NCBI GenBank assembly: GCA_905372155.1
Contig: CAJPNZ010000070.1
Coordinates: 1-16,145, forward strand
DNA from: Propionibacteriaceae bacterium
Lineage (GTDB): Bacteria > Actinomycetota > Actinomycetes > Propionibacteriales > Propionibacteriaceae
DNA: 16,145 bases
Direction: 5' to 3'
Shown here: positions 1 to 7,913 of the stretch, piece after piece
Layout: each line of letters opens with the position of its first letter
Position numbering within the stretch: the stretch's first letter is position 1
Notes under the pieces: generated by a model
The model's database searches: none
What the model saw: only the letters and a program-made list of their open reading frames with translations
Told to the model about the DNA's origin: nothing
Position numbers and translations under genes: made by a program

Positions 1-1944
<1,944 letters not shown>

Positions 1945-2027
1945 GATTTTCTGCAACGGCGGGGTTCCCTAGAAGAAGATGTACGTAAGCACTGGAAGGC
2001 TACCAGCGCTCACCAAGAGGACAGAAT

Positions 2028-2054
2028 GTCACTTCCCGGCGGCCGGCGTCGTCC
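2028..2054 (+). promoter_or_regulatory. Upstream ECF41-type promoter (near-perfect)
   Basis: The sequence is TGTCACT, then 16 bases, then CGTC. The published ECF41 promoter signature, as I recall it, is TGTCACA-N16-CGTC, so 10 of 11 specified positions match and the spacer is exact. It faces the oxidoreductase and sigma-factor genes. A transcript starting near 2062 would carry a leader of about 136 bases and could use the GGAGG Shine-Dalgarno at 2186-2190 with ATG 2198. It is less certain than the copy at 2199-2225. Confidence 0.5.
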
Positions 2055-2198
2055 AGCCGACCGGAGGACACGAACTCCCGTTCATCGCGGCCGGAAACCG
2101 GAGGGCCATCCGGCCAGGGCCATGTCACGAAGATCACGACTGCGACCAACGCACGGGAGCGCCGGCCCTGCGACCAGTGACCACCGGAGGAACGACGA

Positions 2199-2225
2199 TG
2201 TCACATTTCGGTTCCCGGTCACGTC
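2199..2225 (+). promoter_or_regulatory. ECF41-type promoter (exact match), probably autoregulatory
   Basis: TGTCACA (2199-2205), a 16-base spacer and CGTC (2222-2225) match the ECF41 sigma-factor promoter signature at every specified position. The downstream operon itself encodes an ECF41 factor, so direct autoregulation is the natural inference. The -10 element ends 8 bases before ATG 2234, so the transcript should begin at or next to that ATG and be leaderless. The promoter overlaps an upstream in-frame ATG (2198), which a transcript from this promoter could not use. Confidence 0.75.
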
Positions 2226-2233
2226 CCGTGAGC

Positions 2234-3253
2234 ATGAACACAATCGATGCAGTCATCATCGGCGGCGGATACGGTGGAGTCATGGCCGCGAACAGGCTCG
2301 CCGCCAAAGGCCGCAGGGTCCATCTCGTCAACGACGGCCCCACATTCGTCAACAGGGTCCGGCTACACCAGCACACCGCCACCGGGTACGAGGTGACGCG
2401 CCCGCTCGGCGAGATGCTGTTTCCCGAGATCGGGTTGAGCACACAACGGGCGGTCCGGGTCTCGGCGGGTGGGGTGAGACTGGCGGACGGAACGGAACTG
2501 GAGGCGTCTCATGTCGTGATCGCCACCGGCAGCACCGGCAACGGCCCCGCAACCCTGGCAGGGGCCGATGCCCTGCGCACGACCCTTTCCGCGCTCCCCG
2601 CCGGGGCGCGGATCCGGGTGGACGGTGCCGGCCTGAGTGGAATCGAGACCGCTACGGAGATCGCTGAGGCGATGCCGCACCTGAAAGTGTCCCTGACCGA
2701 TCCCGCCGGGCTGTTTCCCAGCGGCTCGGAGGTAGACAGGAGGTGGCTCGCGAACCAGCTTCCCCGGCTCGGCGTGGTCTGGGACGACGGCCCGGCCGAC
2801 CTGGCGGTCGACTGCACCGGGTTGTCCGCTCCGGATCTCGCCTCCCGGTCCGGGATGCCCGTGGATGGACGGGGCAGGCTCGTCGTGGACCAGACCCTTC
2901 AGGCGGCCCCCGGGATCTGGGGACTGGGCGATGCCGTCGTCGCGCCGCAGCTGCCCCACCTGCGAATGGGCTGCGCGACCGCCCTTCCGATGGGCGCCCA
3001 TGTCGCCGACAACGTCCATCGGGTACTGGCGGGAGAAGCGGCCACCGGTTTCGATTTCGGTTTTTCGTTCCGCTGCGTCAGTCTCGGACGCAGGAACGGC
3101 CTGATCGAATTCGTGGACCGTTGCGACGTCCCCACCGGCCGGCGCCTGACCGGAAGGGAGGGAGCTTCCTTCAAGGAGAAGATCTGCCGCCTGGTGATCG
3201 ACGCGCCCCGCCGCTCGGCAGCGGGTTACCGTTGGCTCGGGAGGCAACGGTGA
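2234..3253 (+). CDS. FAD/NAD(P)-dependent oxidoreductase of the NDH-2-like pyridine nucleotide-disulfide reductase fold
   Basis: Predicted flavoprotein of 339 residues. It has an N-terminal FAD-binding Rossmann motif GGGYGG (residues 10-15), an ATG cluster at about 97-99, a second dinucleotide-binding motif GAGLSG followed by E (131-138) for NAD(P)H, and the FAD-contacting GD of the WGLGDA motif (229-234). No redox-active CxxC pair and no C-terminal membrane anchor are apparent. The substrate cannot be told from sequence. I chose ATG 2234 because the Rossmann fold starts there and an exact ECF41 promoter ends 8 bases upstream, implying a leaderless message. ATG 2198 has a better Shine-Dalgarno (GGAGG, 7-base spacing), would add 12 residues, and could serve the upstream promoter. 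The stop overlaps the next gene's GTG start by 4 bases (GTGA), so the two are translationally coupled. ECF41 genes are commonly paired with oxidoreductase, carboxymuconolactone decarboxylase or epimerase genes, so this is the likely target gene. Confidence 0.85.
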   Translation: MNTIDAVIIGGGYGGVMAANRLAAKGRRVHLVNDGPTFVNRVRLHQHTATGYEVTRPLGEMLFPEIGLSTQRAVRVSAGGVRLADGTELEASHVVIATGSTGNGPATLAGADALRTTLSALPAGARIRVDGAGLSGIETATEIAEAMPHLKVSLTDPAGLFPSGSEVDRRWLANQLPRLGVVWDDGPADLAVDCTGLSAPDLASRSGMPVDGRGRLVVDQTLQAAPGIWGLGDAVVAPQLPHLRMGCATALPMGAHVADNVHRVLAGEAATGFDFGFSFRCVSLGRRNGLIEFVDRCDVPTGRRLTGREGASFKEKICRLVIDAPRRSAAGYRWLGRQR

Positions 3254-4101
3254 GCACGGACGAGTACCTGCGACATCGTGGGCTGGTGCTGCGCATCGCC
3301 TACGACATCACCGGTTCCCTCTCCGAGGCCGAGGACATCGCCCAGGAAACGTGGCTGCGCTGGCACCGCGCGACTGAGGAGACGGGGATAGCCCAACCCA
3401 AGGCCTATCTGGCCCGGATCGCCACGAACCTGGCTCTCGATGCCCTGAGGCGACGCGACTACCCCGGTTGTTTCCTACCGGAACCCGTACCGGAGGGCGA
3501 TGCGACCGATTCGGAACTACTGGTGGCGGAGGAGGTGTCGCTGGCGCTGGCACTGGTGTTGCAGTCGATGTCACCGCTGGAACGCACCGCCTTCGTCCTG
3601 CACGACGTCTTCAGTTTCTCCCACGAGGAGGTCGCAGAGTTCTTGGGACGTTCCCCCTCCTCCGTACGGCAGCTGGCGAGTCGCGCCCGCCGCCACATCG
3701 AGGCAGGGCGTTCTCGTTTCGACGTGGACACTGAGAAGCACCACCGGTTGACTGAGGTATTCCTGACCGCTTGCCGGGCGGGTGATCTCGAGTCGCTGAA
3801 GAACCTCTTGGCGGAGGACGTGACCGTCTTCTCCGATGGTGGCGGCCGGGCCACGGTGGCTCTGCGACCCGTCGTCGGAGCCGACAAGGTGGCCCGTTTC
3901 TTCCTGGGCCTGGCCAGCAAGATGACGGGGACGACCAGCTTCGAGCCGGCCAACCTCAACTCGACTCCCGCGTGGATCGCCCGGGTGGATGGGCGAATCG
4001 ATCACGTCGGGTGGCCGATGGTCGCCGGGGACGGCATCTCGGCCTTCTACATCGTGCGGAATCCGGAGAAACTAACCTCCCTCGGCCGCCCTCAGGAGTA
4101 G
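3250..4101 (+). CDS. sigJ: ECF41-family (SigJ-like) RNA polymerase sigma factor with fused SnoaL-like regulatory domain
   Basis: Alternative sigma factor of 283 residues. Sigma region 2 spans about residues 5-69, including the SLSEAEDIAQETWLR block. An LPEP linker motif lies at 76-79, region 4 at about 97-152 (HEEVAEFLGRSPSSVRQLASRA helix-turn-helix, 125-146), and a SnoaL/NTF2-like domain at about 165-275. The two ECF41 hallmark motifs of that domain are present: DGGGR (196-200) and NPEKL (271-275, usually NPDKL). In this group the C-terminal domain acts in cis in place of a separate anti-sigma factor, consistent with no anti-sigma gene nearby. Start: GTG 3250 in the GTGA overlap with the oxidoreductase stop, preceded by GGGAGG. 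The 3' end overlaps the convergent hpt gene by 10 bases. Two ECF41 promoters upstream of the operon suggest autoregulation. Family assignment is firm; the inducing signal is unknown. Confidence 0.93.
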   Translation: MSTDEYLRHRGLVLRIAYDITGSLSEAEDIAQETWLRWHRATEETGIAQPKAYLARIATNLALDALRRRDYPGCFLPEPVPEGDATDSELLVAEEVSLALALVLQSMSPLERTAFVLHDVFSFSHEEVAEFLGRSPSSVRQLASRARRHIEAGRSRFDVDTEKHHRLTEVFLTACRAGDLESLKNLLAEDVTVFSDGGGRATVALRPVVGADKVARFFLGLASKMTGTTSFEPANLNSTPAWIARVDGRIDHVGWPMVAGDGISAFYIVRNPEKLTSLGRPQE

Positions 4102-4643
4102 ACGTGGGGGGCCAGGACCGCGAGGTCGCGGAGGTTACGGTAGCGGCTCGCGTAGTCGAGGCCGTATCCGACGACGAACTCGTTGGGGATGTCGAAGCCG
4201 ACGTACTTGACGGGCACATCCATCTGAGCCGCCGCAGGCTTGCGGAACATCGTCATGATCTCGAGGCTGGCGGGCCTGCGGCTGGTCAGGTTCGAGATCA
4301 GGTAGCTCAGCGTCAGGCCGGTGTCGATGATGTCCTCGACGACCAGGACGTGGCGTCCCTCGATGTCGACGCCAAGGTCCTTCAGGATGCGCACCACGCC
4401 ACTGGACTGGGTGCCGGAACCGTAGGAGGAGATGGCCATCCAGTCCATCTCCACGTGGCTCTTCATGGCGCGTTGCAGGTCGGAGACCACCATGATCGCC
4501 CCGTTGAGCACCCCCACGAGCAGGATGTCACGCCCGGCGTAGTCGGCATCGATCCGGACGGCGATCTCGGCGACGCGTGCCGCGATCTGGTCGCTGGTGT
4601 AGAGAACTTCGGACAGGTCGGAGATCACATCGGCTGCATCCAC
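4092..4643 (-). CDS. hpt: Hypoxanthine (guanine) phosphoribosyltransferase
   Basis: Cytosolic purine-salvage enzyme that converts hypoxanthine or guanine plus PRPP to IMP or GMP. The PRPP-binding signature VLVVEDIIDTGLTL is intact at about residues 99-112 (counting from GTG 4643). The flexible-loop SYGSGT and the C-terminal FDIPNEFVVGYGLDYA block with the purine-contact aspartate are also present. Length from 4643 is 183 residues, typical for bacteria. I chose GTG 4643 because a TAGGGT -10 box ends 7 bases upstream, making a leaderless start likely. In-frame GTG codons at 4652 and 4667 are alternatives that add 3 or 8 residues. The gene converges on and overlaps the sigma-factor gene by 10 bases. 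It is separated from its usual downstream neighbour ftsH by the ECF41 module, and no tilS is seen upstream. Confidence 0.95.
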   Translation of the reverse strand: MDAADVISDLSEVLYTSDQIAARVAEIAVRIDADYAGRDILLVGVLNGAIMVVSDLQRAMKSHVEMDWMAISSYGSGTQSSGVVRILKDLGVDIEGRHVLVVEDIIDTGLTLSYLISNLTSRRPASLEIMTMFRKPAAAQMDVPVKYVGFDIPNEFVVGYGLDYASRYRNLRDLAVLAPHVYS

Positions 4644-4650
4644 CCTTGTC

Positions 4651-4656
4651 ACCCTA
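4651..4656 (-). promoter_or_regulatory. Candidate -10 box of hpt (leaderless)
   Basis: On the minus strand TAGGGT fits the actinobacterial -10 pattern TANNNT. It ends 7 bases before GTG 4643, putting the predicted transcript start on the start codon. No good -35 is visible at 16-18 bases. Confidence 0.4.
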
Positions 4657-4743
4657 GAACCCCCCACTCCCCGACACCGTCTTCTTGGTTGGCGAGTCGG
4701 CGACTTGGGTCCGAAACGCCTGTTCGGCCGGCTTCACCCGCTT

Positions 4744-4749
4744 ACGATC
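4744..4749 (+). promoter_or_regulatory. Candidate -10 box of the histidine phosphatase gene (leaderless)
   Basis: TACGAT (pattern TANNNT) ends 5 bases before ATG 4755. No Shine-Dalgarno precedes that ATG, so a leaderless message is likely. The -35 region, near 4721-4726 (TGTTCG), is a weak match. Confidence 0.4.
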
Positions 4750-4754
4750 AAGCC

Positions 4755-5342
4755 ATGCGACTCCTCCTGATCCGTCACGGCGAAACCCAGGCGAACGTCG
4801 ACCACCGGCTTGACACCGCCTACCCGGGCTACCGGTTGACCAATCACGGCCTGACCCAGGCCGCCTCGCTGCCGGGGAGGCTTGCCGACGAACCGATCGA
4901 GGCGGTCTACGCATCCCCGTTGACACGCGCGCAGCAGACGGCTGCCCCCCTTGCCGAGTCGCTGGGACTGGAGGTGCAGGTACTCGACGGGGTGCAGGAG
5001 ATCTCGGCGGGCGTGGAGGAGCTCAACCACGACTGGCGGGCCTACGTGGCGGAGCTGCACGCCTGGTCCTCCGAGAACATGGACTCCTGCCTGGAGGGCG
5101 GCGAGACGGCGCGGCAGTTCATGTCCCGTTTCACCTCGGCCATCTGCAGGGTGGAGTCGGCCGGCCACGGTTGCGCCGCGGTCGTCAGCCACGGGGCGGC
5201 GCTTCGGGTGTGGACGCTGGCGCAGGACCCCGGTTTCGGCCTGAAGAAGGCACCGCCGCTCAGCAACACCCAGTGGATCGTGATCAACGGTTCCTGCCGG
5301 GACGGCTGGAGCATCGAACGCTGGGGCGAGGCCGTGGCCTGA
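4755..5342 (+). CDS. Histidine phosphatase family protein (phosphoglycerate mutase-like)
   Basis: Cytosolic enzyme of the histidine phosphatase superfamily, 195 residues. The phosphohistidine motif LIRHGET (residues 5-11, catalytic H8) is followed by SPLTRAQQTA (54-63, phosphate-binding R58). A catalytic acid sits in the QEISAG block (E82), the GGET block at 115-118, and the second catalytic histidine in VVSHGAA (H146). All core catalytic residues are present, so the enzyme should be active. The fold covers phosphoglycerate mutases, broad phosphatases and glucosyl-3-phosphoglycerate phosphatases, and the substrate cannot be decided here. ATG 4755 has no Shine-Dalgarno but sits just after a -10-like box. 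It is divergent from hpt and convergent with the DUF2218 gene, so it is probably monocistronic. Confidence 0.88.
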   Translation: MRLLLIRHGETQANVDHRLDTAYPGYRLTNHGLTQAASLPGRLADEPIEAVYASPLTRAQQTAAPLAESLGLEVQVLDGVQEISAGVEELNHDWRAYVAELHAWSSENMDSCLEGGETARQFMSRFTSAICRVESAGHGCAAVVSHGAALRVWTLAQDPGFGLKKAPPLSNTQWIVINGSCRDGWSIERWGEAVA

Positions 5343-5381
5343 CCCCGGCAGGGGATCAACCGGCGAGAAGCCGCCGGGGTC
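5341..5381. terminator. Candidate bidirectional terminator hairpin between convergent genes
   Basis: The arms GACCCCGGC (5341-5349) and GCCGGGGTC (5373-5381) are exact reverse complements. A nested CGGC-GAGAA-GCCG hairpin (5361-5373) lies between them. The structure fills the 37-base space between the phosphatase and DUF2218 genes and touches both stop codons. There is no T-run, as is common in high-GC actinobacteria, so the call rests on symmetry and position. Confidence 0.4.
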
Positions 5382-5757
5382 AGCGGTCCCCGGGTGTCAC
5401 GGGACCCTGGGTGGTGCCCGGCGTCCCGTCCCCGCGTTCCCAGCGGACCACCATGCCCTGCTTGGCGCCGAATCGGGCCAGGTGGATGCCCACGACCTCC
5501 TCCAGTCGTTCGAGGTGCTCGTCGGCCGCGGACAGCCGCAGCACCAGGACCTCGCCGTCGCAGGAGAGCTCGACGACGCCGGTGGTGGGGCCCTCGCGGT
5601 TGAACTCCAGGGAGCCGGTCCTGCTGTCCTCGTCCCAGGCGGCGGTGATCTTGCGGCCCATGTGGCTTGCCAGCTGTTTGCCGTAGCGGGCGGGGCGGTC
5701 CGTGGCCACCCGCGCGGTCGAGGTGCGGGGAAAGGCGTGTGTTTCGGAAGTGCGCAT
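5380..5757 (-). CDS. DUF2218 domain-containing protein
   Basis: Small soluble protein of 125 residues. The span of about residues 13-107 has the DUF2218 pattern: STARVATDRPARYGKQLASH at the N-terminus (13-32), a central GVVELSCDGEVLVLRLSAAD strand pair (60-79), and ERLEEVVGIHLARFGAK (83-99) before a final strand VVRW. The last 18 residues are a Gly/Pro-rich tail. Function is unknown; the family is small and sometimes found near metal-uptake or siderophore genes, but nothing of that kind is nearby. Start: ATG 5757 with GAGGA 7 bases upstream; the same frame is open to 5901 but lacks a comparably supported start. It is divergent from mutA across a 284-base region that carries a 16-base direct repeat. 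Confidence 0.8.
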   Translation of the reverse strand: MRTSETHAFPRTSTARVATDRPARYGKQLASHMGRKITAAWDEDSRTGSLEFNREGPTTGVVELSCDGEVLVLRLSAADEHLERLEEVVGIHLARFGAKQGMVVRWERGDGTPGTTQGPVTPGDR

Positions 5758-5787
5758 GGGACCATCCTCACCCACCCGCCCAACGGG

Positions 5788-5803
5788 TACCAGTCCCGAC
5801 ACC
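5788..5803 (+). repeat. Copy 1 of a 16-base direct repeat in the DUF2218/mutA intergenic region
   Basis: TACCAGTCCCGACACC matches the copy at 5975-5990 with one mismatch (15 of 16), including 12 identical bases in a row. It lies 31 bases upstream of the DUF2218 start. It may be a regulator-binding site, but no regulator gene is adjacent. Confidence 0.5.
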
Positions 5804-5953
5804 GCGAGAAGATCACCGAGCACACTCTCCGCTCCGGGCTCCCGGACCCACGATCCCACCGTCGGTAGGACCAATGCGTCCGGCCCTTGTCCGGCGAGCA
5901 CCTTTCAGCCGAAACGAACCAACCCCGAGGTCGGTCTTTCATCCGAGCTGGGC

Positions 5954-5959
5954 TAGGGT
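5954..5959 (+). promoter_or_regulatory. Candidate -10 box for mutAB
   Basis: TAGGGT fits the TANNNT pattern and is identical to the hpt candidate. A transcript starting near 5964-5966 would have a leader of about 77 bases before mutA and would place repeat copy 2 (5975-5990) just downstream of the start. The -35 region (about 5931-5936, TCGGTC) is weak. An in-frame ATG at 5964 is also possible as a leaderless start but is not needed for the protein fold. Confidence 0.35.
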
Positions 5960-5974
5960 TGGGATGTCGAGGAC

Positions 5975-5990
5975 TACCAGTCCCGAAACC
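5975..5990 (+). repeat. Copy 2 of the 16-base direct repeat, overlapping a small inverted repeat
   Basis: TACCAGTCCCGAAACC repeats 5788-5803 with one change. Here it also forms part of an inverted repeat, GGACT-ACC-AGTCC (5971-5983). Its place just after the candidate mutA promoter would suit a repressor or an attenuating leader structure; this is inference. Confidence 0.5.
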
Positions 5991-6041
5991 AGGCAGCCAT
6001 TTCCCCGCGATGGCTTGTCAGAAGGATTTGGACGGAGAGCG

Positions 6042-7910
6042 ATGAGCACAGAATCAACGAGCGCGGCCGAGATCAGTCTCGCTGCCGACTTCGCCACTCC
6101 CAGCCTTGCCGACTGGGAGAAGGAGGTGCTGAAGGTACTCAACCGGAAGCGCCCCGAGGGCAAGGAACTCAACATTGAGCAGGCATACAAGCGCCTGACG
6201 AGCCACACCGTCGATGGGCTTGTGATCAAGCCGCTGTACACCATTGACGATGGCGTCAAGGAGCTTGGTTTCCCCGGAGTGGCCCCATTCACGCGCGGCA
6301 CCACGGTCCGTGCAGGAGAGATGGATGAGGGCTGGTTCAGTGCTCAGCTCATTGAGGAACCCGACCCGGCCGAGGCCCGCAAGGCCGTGGACACCGACCT
6401 GGAGCGCGGCACATCCGCGGTCTGGGTACGCGTGGATCCCGATGCGGTCCCCGCAGACAAGCTGGCTGAGGTCCTGAGCGATGTCCTGTTCGACCTTGCC
6501 CCCACACATGTTTCCTCCAACACCGATGAGCTGGCGGCCGCCGAGGCCCTGGCCGCGGCTTTCGCCGCCTCTGGTAAGGAGAACATCCGCGGCAGCCTCG
6601 GCATCGACCCGATCGGTTTCGCCGCCCTCAACGGAACCACCCCCGACCTCTCGGTGATCGCGAGGGCCGTGGAGCTTGCAAAGCCGTTCCCGGGTGTGCG
6701 TCCCATCGTCGTGGACGCCTCCCGTTACGATTCCATGGGCGCCGGTGACGTCGCCCAGCTGGCCTACGCGATGGCAACGGGCATCGAGTACGTGCGCGCC
6801 CTCACCGATCTCGGGCTGAGCGCCGACGAGGCCTTCCACAGCATCCTGTTCCGGGTCTCCGCGAACACCAACCAGTTCGTCACCATCTCCCGGCTGCGCG
6901 CGCTGCGCACCCTGTGGAACCGGGTCGGCGAGGTGCTCGGGGTGAGCCCGGAGAAACGCGGCGCGGTGCAGCACGCCGTCACGTCGCTGCGCGAGATCAC
7001 CCGCGACGACGCCTACGTCAACGTGCTGCGCGGCACCATCTCGGCCTTCGCGGCGGCCGTCGGCCAGGCCGAGTTCATCACCGTGTTGCCGCTCGACACC
7101 GTGATCGGTCTTCCCGACATCCTGACCCGCCGTATCGCCCGCAACACCCAGGTGGTGCTGGCCGAGGAGTCGAACATCGGCCGCGTCAACGACCCGGCCG
7201 GCGGCGCATGGTTCGTCGAGTCCATGACCAAGCAGCTCTGCGAGAAGGCCTGGGAGCTGTTCGGTCAGCTCGACGAGAAGGGTATGGCTGCCGCCATCGC
7301 CGATGGCACCGTGGCCGCCCAGCTCAAGGAAATCAACGAGGCCCGCGCCAAGCTGCTCGCCACCCGCAAGCTGCCGCTGACGGGCGTCTCGATGTTCCCG
7401 AACCACCTCGAGAAGGCCCTCGAACGCGCCCCGCGCCCCGCGGCCCCGAAGCTCGGCGGCATCCCGTTCGTGCGCGACAGCCAGGTCTTCGAGGACCTCC
7501 GGGACCGTTCCAAGGCCGCCAAGAAGACCCCGACCGTGCTGCTGGCCTGCCTCGGCACCCGGCGCGACTTCGGTGGTCGCGAGGGCTTCACCTCGAACCT
7601 GTACCACGTGGGTGGCATCAACACCGTGATCGCGGAGGGCACCAACCCGGAGGTGTTCGTCAAGGCCATGCAGGAGGCGGGCACCGACATCGCGGTCCTG
7701 TGCTCCAGCGCGAAGGTCTACGCCGCCCACGGTCTCGCCGTCGCGAAGGCCCTGAAGGAGGCGGGCGCCCAGGAGGTGCGGCTCGCCGGGCAGCTGAAGG
7801 AACTCGGCGGCGACGAGACCGAGGTGAACGCCGTGATCGACGGCAACGTCTTCGACGGAATGAATGTGGTGGAGTTGCTGACCTCCACCCTGGACAAGCT
7901 GGAGGCCTGA
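6042..7910 (+). CDS. mutA: Methylmalonyl-CoA mutase small (beta) subunit
   Basis: Non-catalytic partner of MutB in the heterodimeric adenosylcobalamin enzyme that interconverts succinyl-CoA and (R)-methylmalonyl-CoA, the key step of propionate formation or use. Length is 622 residues, against 638 for the P. freudenreichii subunit. An N-terminal barrel region includes the GYPGVAPFTRGTT-like block (here GFPGVAPFTRGTT), RIARNTQVVLAEESNIGRVNDPAGG in the middle, and a C-terminal flavodoxin-like domain. That domain carries LACLGTRRDFGGREG (about 501-515) where MutB has its DGHDRG cobalamin motif. The cobalt-ligating histidine is therefore absent, as expected for this subunit. Start: ATG 6042 with GGAG 6 bases upstream, matching the family N-terminus; an upstream in-frame ATG at 5964 would add 26 residues. 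mutB starts 3 bases after the stop. Confidence 0.96.
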   Translation: MSTESTSAAEISLAADFATPSLADWEKEVLKVLNRKRPEGKELNIEQAYKRLTSHTVDGLVIKPLYTIDDGVKELGFPGVAPFTRGTTVRAGEMDEGWFSAQLIEEPDPAEARKAVDTDLERGTSAVWVRVDPDAVPADKLAEVLSDVLFDLAPTHVSSNTDELAAAEALAAAFAASGKENIRGSLGIDPIGFAALNGTTPDLSVIARAVELAKPFPGVRPIVVDASRYDSMGAGDVAQLAYAMATGIEYVRALTDLGLSADEAFHSILFRVSANTNQFVTISRLRALRTLWNRVGEVLGVSPEKRGAVQHAVTSLREITRDDAYVNVLRGTISAFAAAVGQAEFITVLPLDTVIGLPDILTRRIARNTQVVLAEESNIGRVNDPAGGAWFVESMTKQLCEKAWELFGQLDEKGMAAAIADGTVAAQLKEINEARAKLLATRKLPLTGVSMFPNHLEKALERAPRPAAPKLGGIPFVRDSQVFEDLRDRSKAAKKTPTVLLACLGTRRDFGGREGFTSNLYHVGGINTVIAEGTNPEVFVKAMQEAGTDIAVLCSSAKVYAAHGLAVAKALKEAGAQEVRLAGQLKELGGDETEVNAVIDGNVFDGMNVVELLTSTLDKLEA

Positions 7911-7913
7911 GCA

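Noticed and set aside
1979..2197. N-terminal extension of the oxidoreductase to 1979
   Set aside because: It lies upstream of the Rossmann fold, is not protein-like, has no ribosome-binding site, and contains the upstream promoter.
2743..3249. N-terminal extension of the sigma factor to 2743
   Set aside because: It overlaps the oxidoreductase in another frame and is Arg/Gly/Pro-rich; sigma region 2 begins right after GTG 3250.
5758..6041. Cobalamin riboswitch in the mutA leader
   Set aside because: No B12-box-like sequence or matching stem arrangement; only a short direct repeat and weak hairpins are present.
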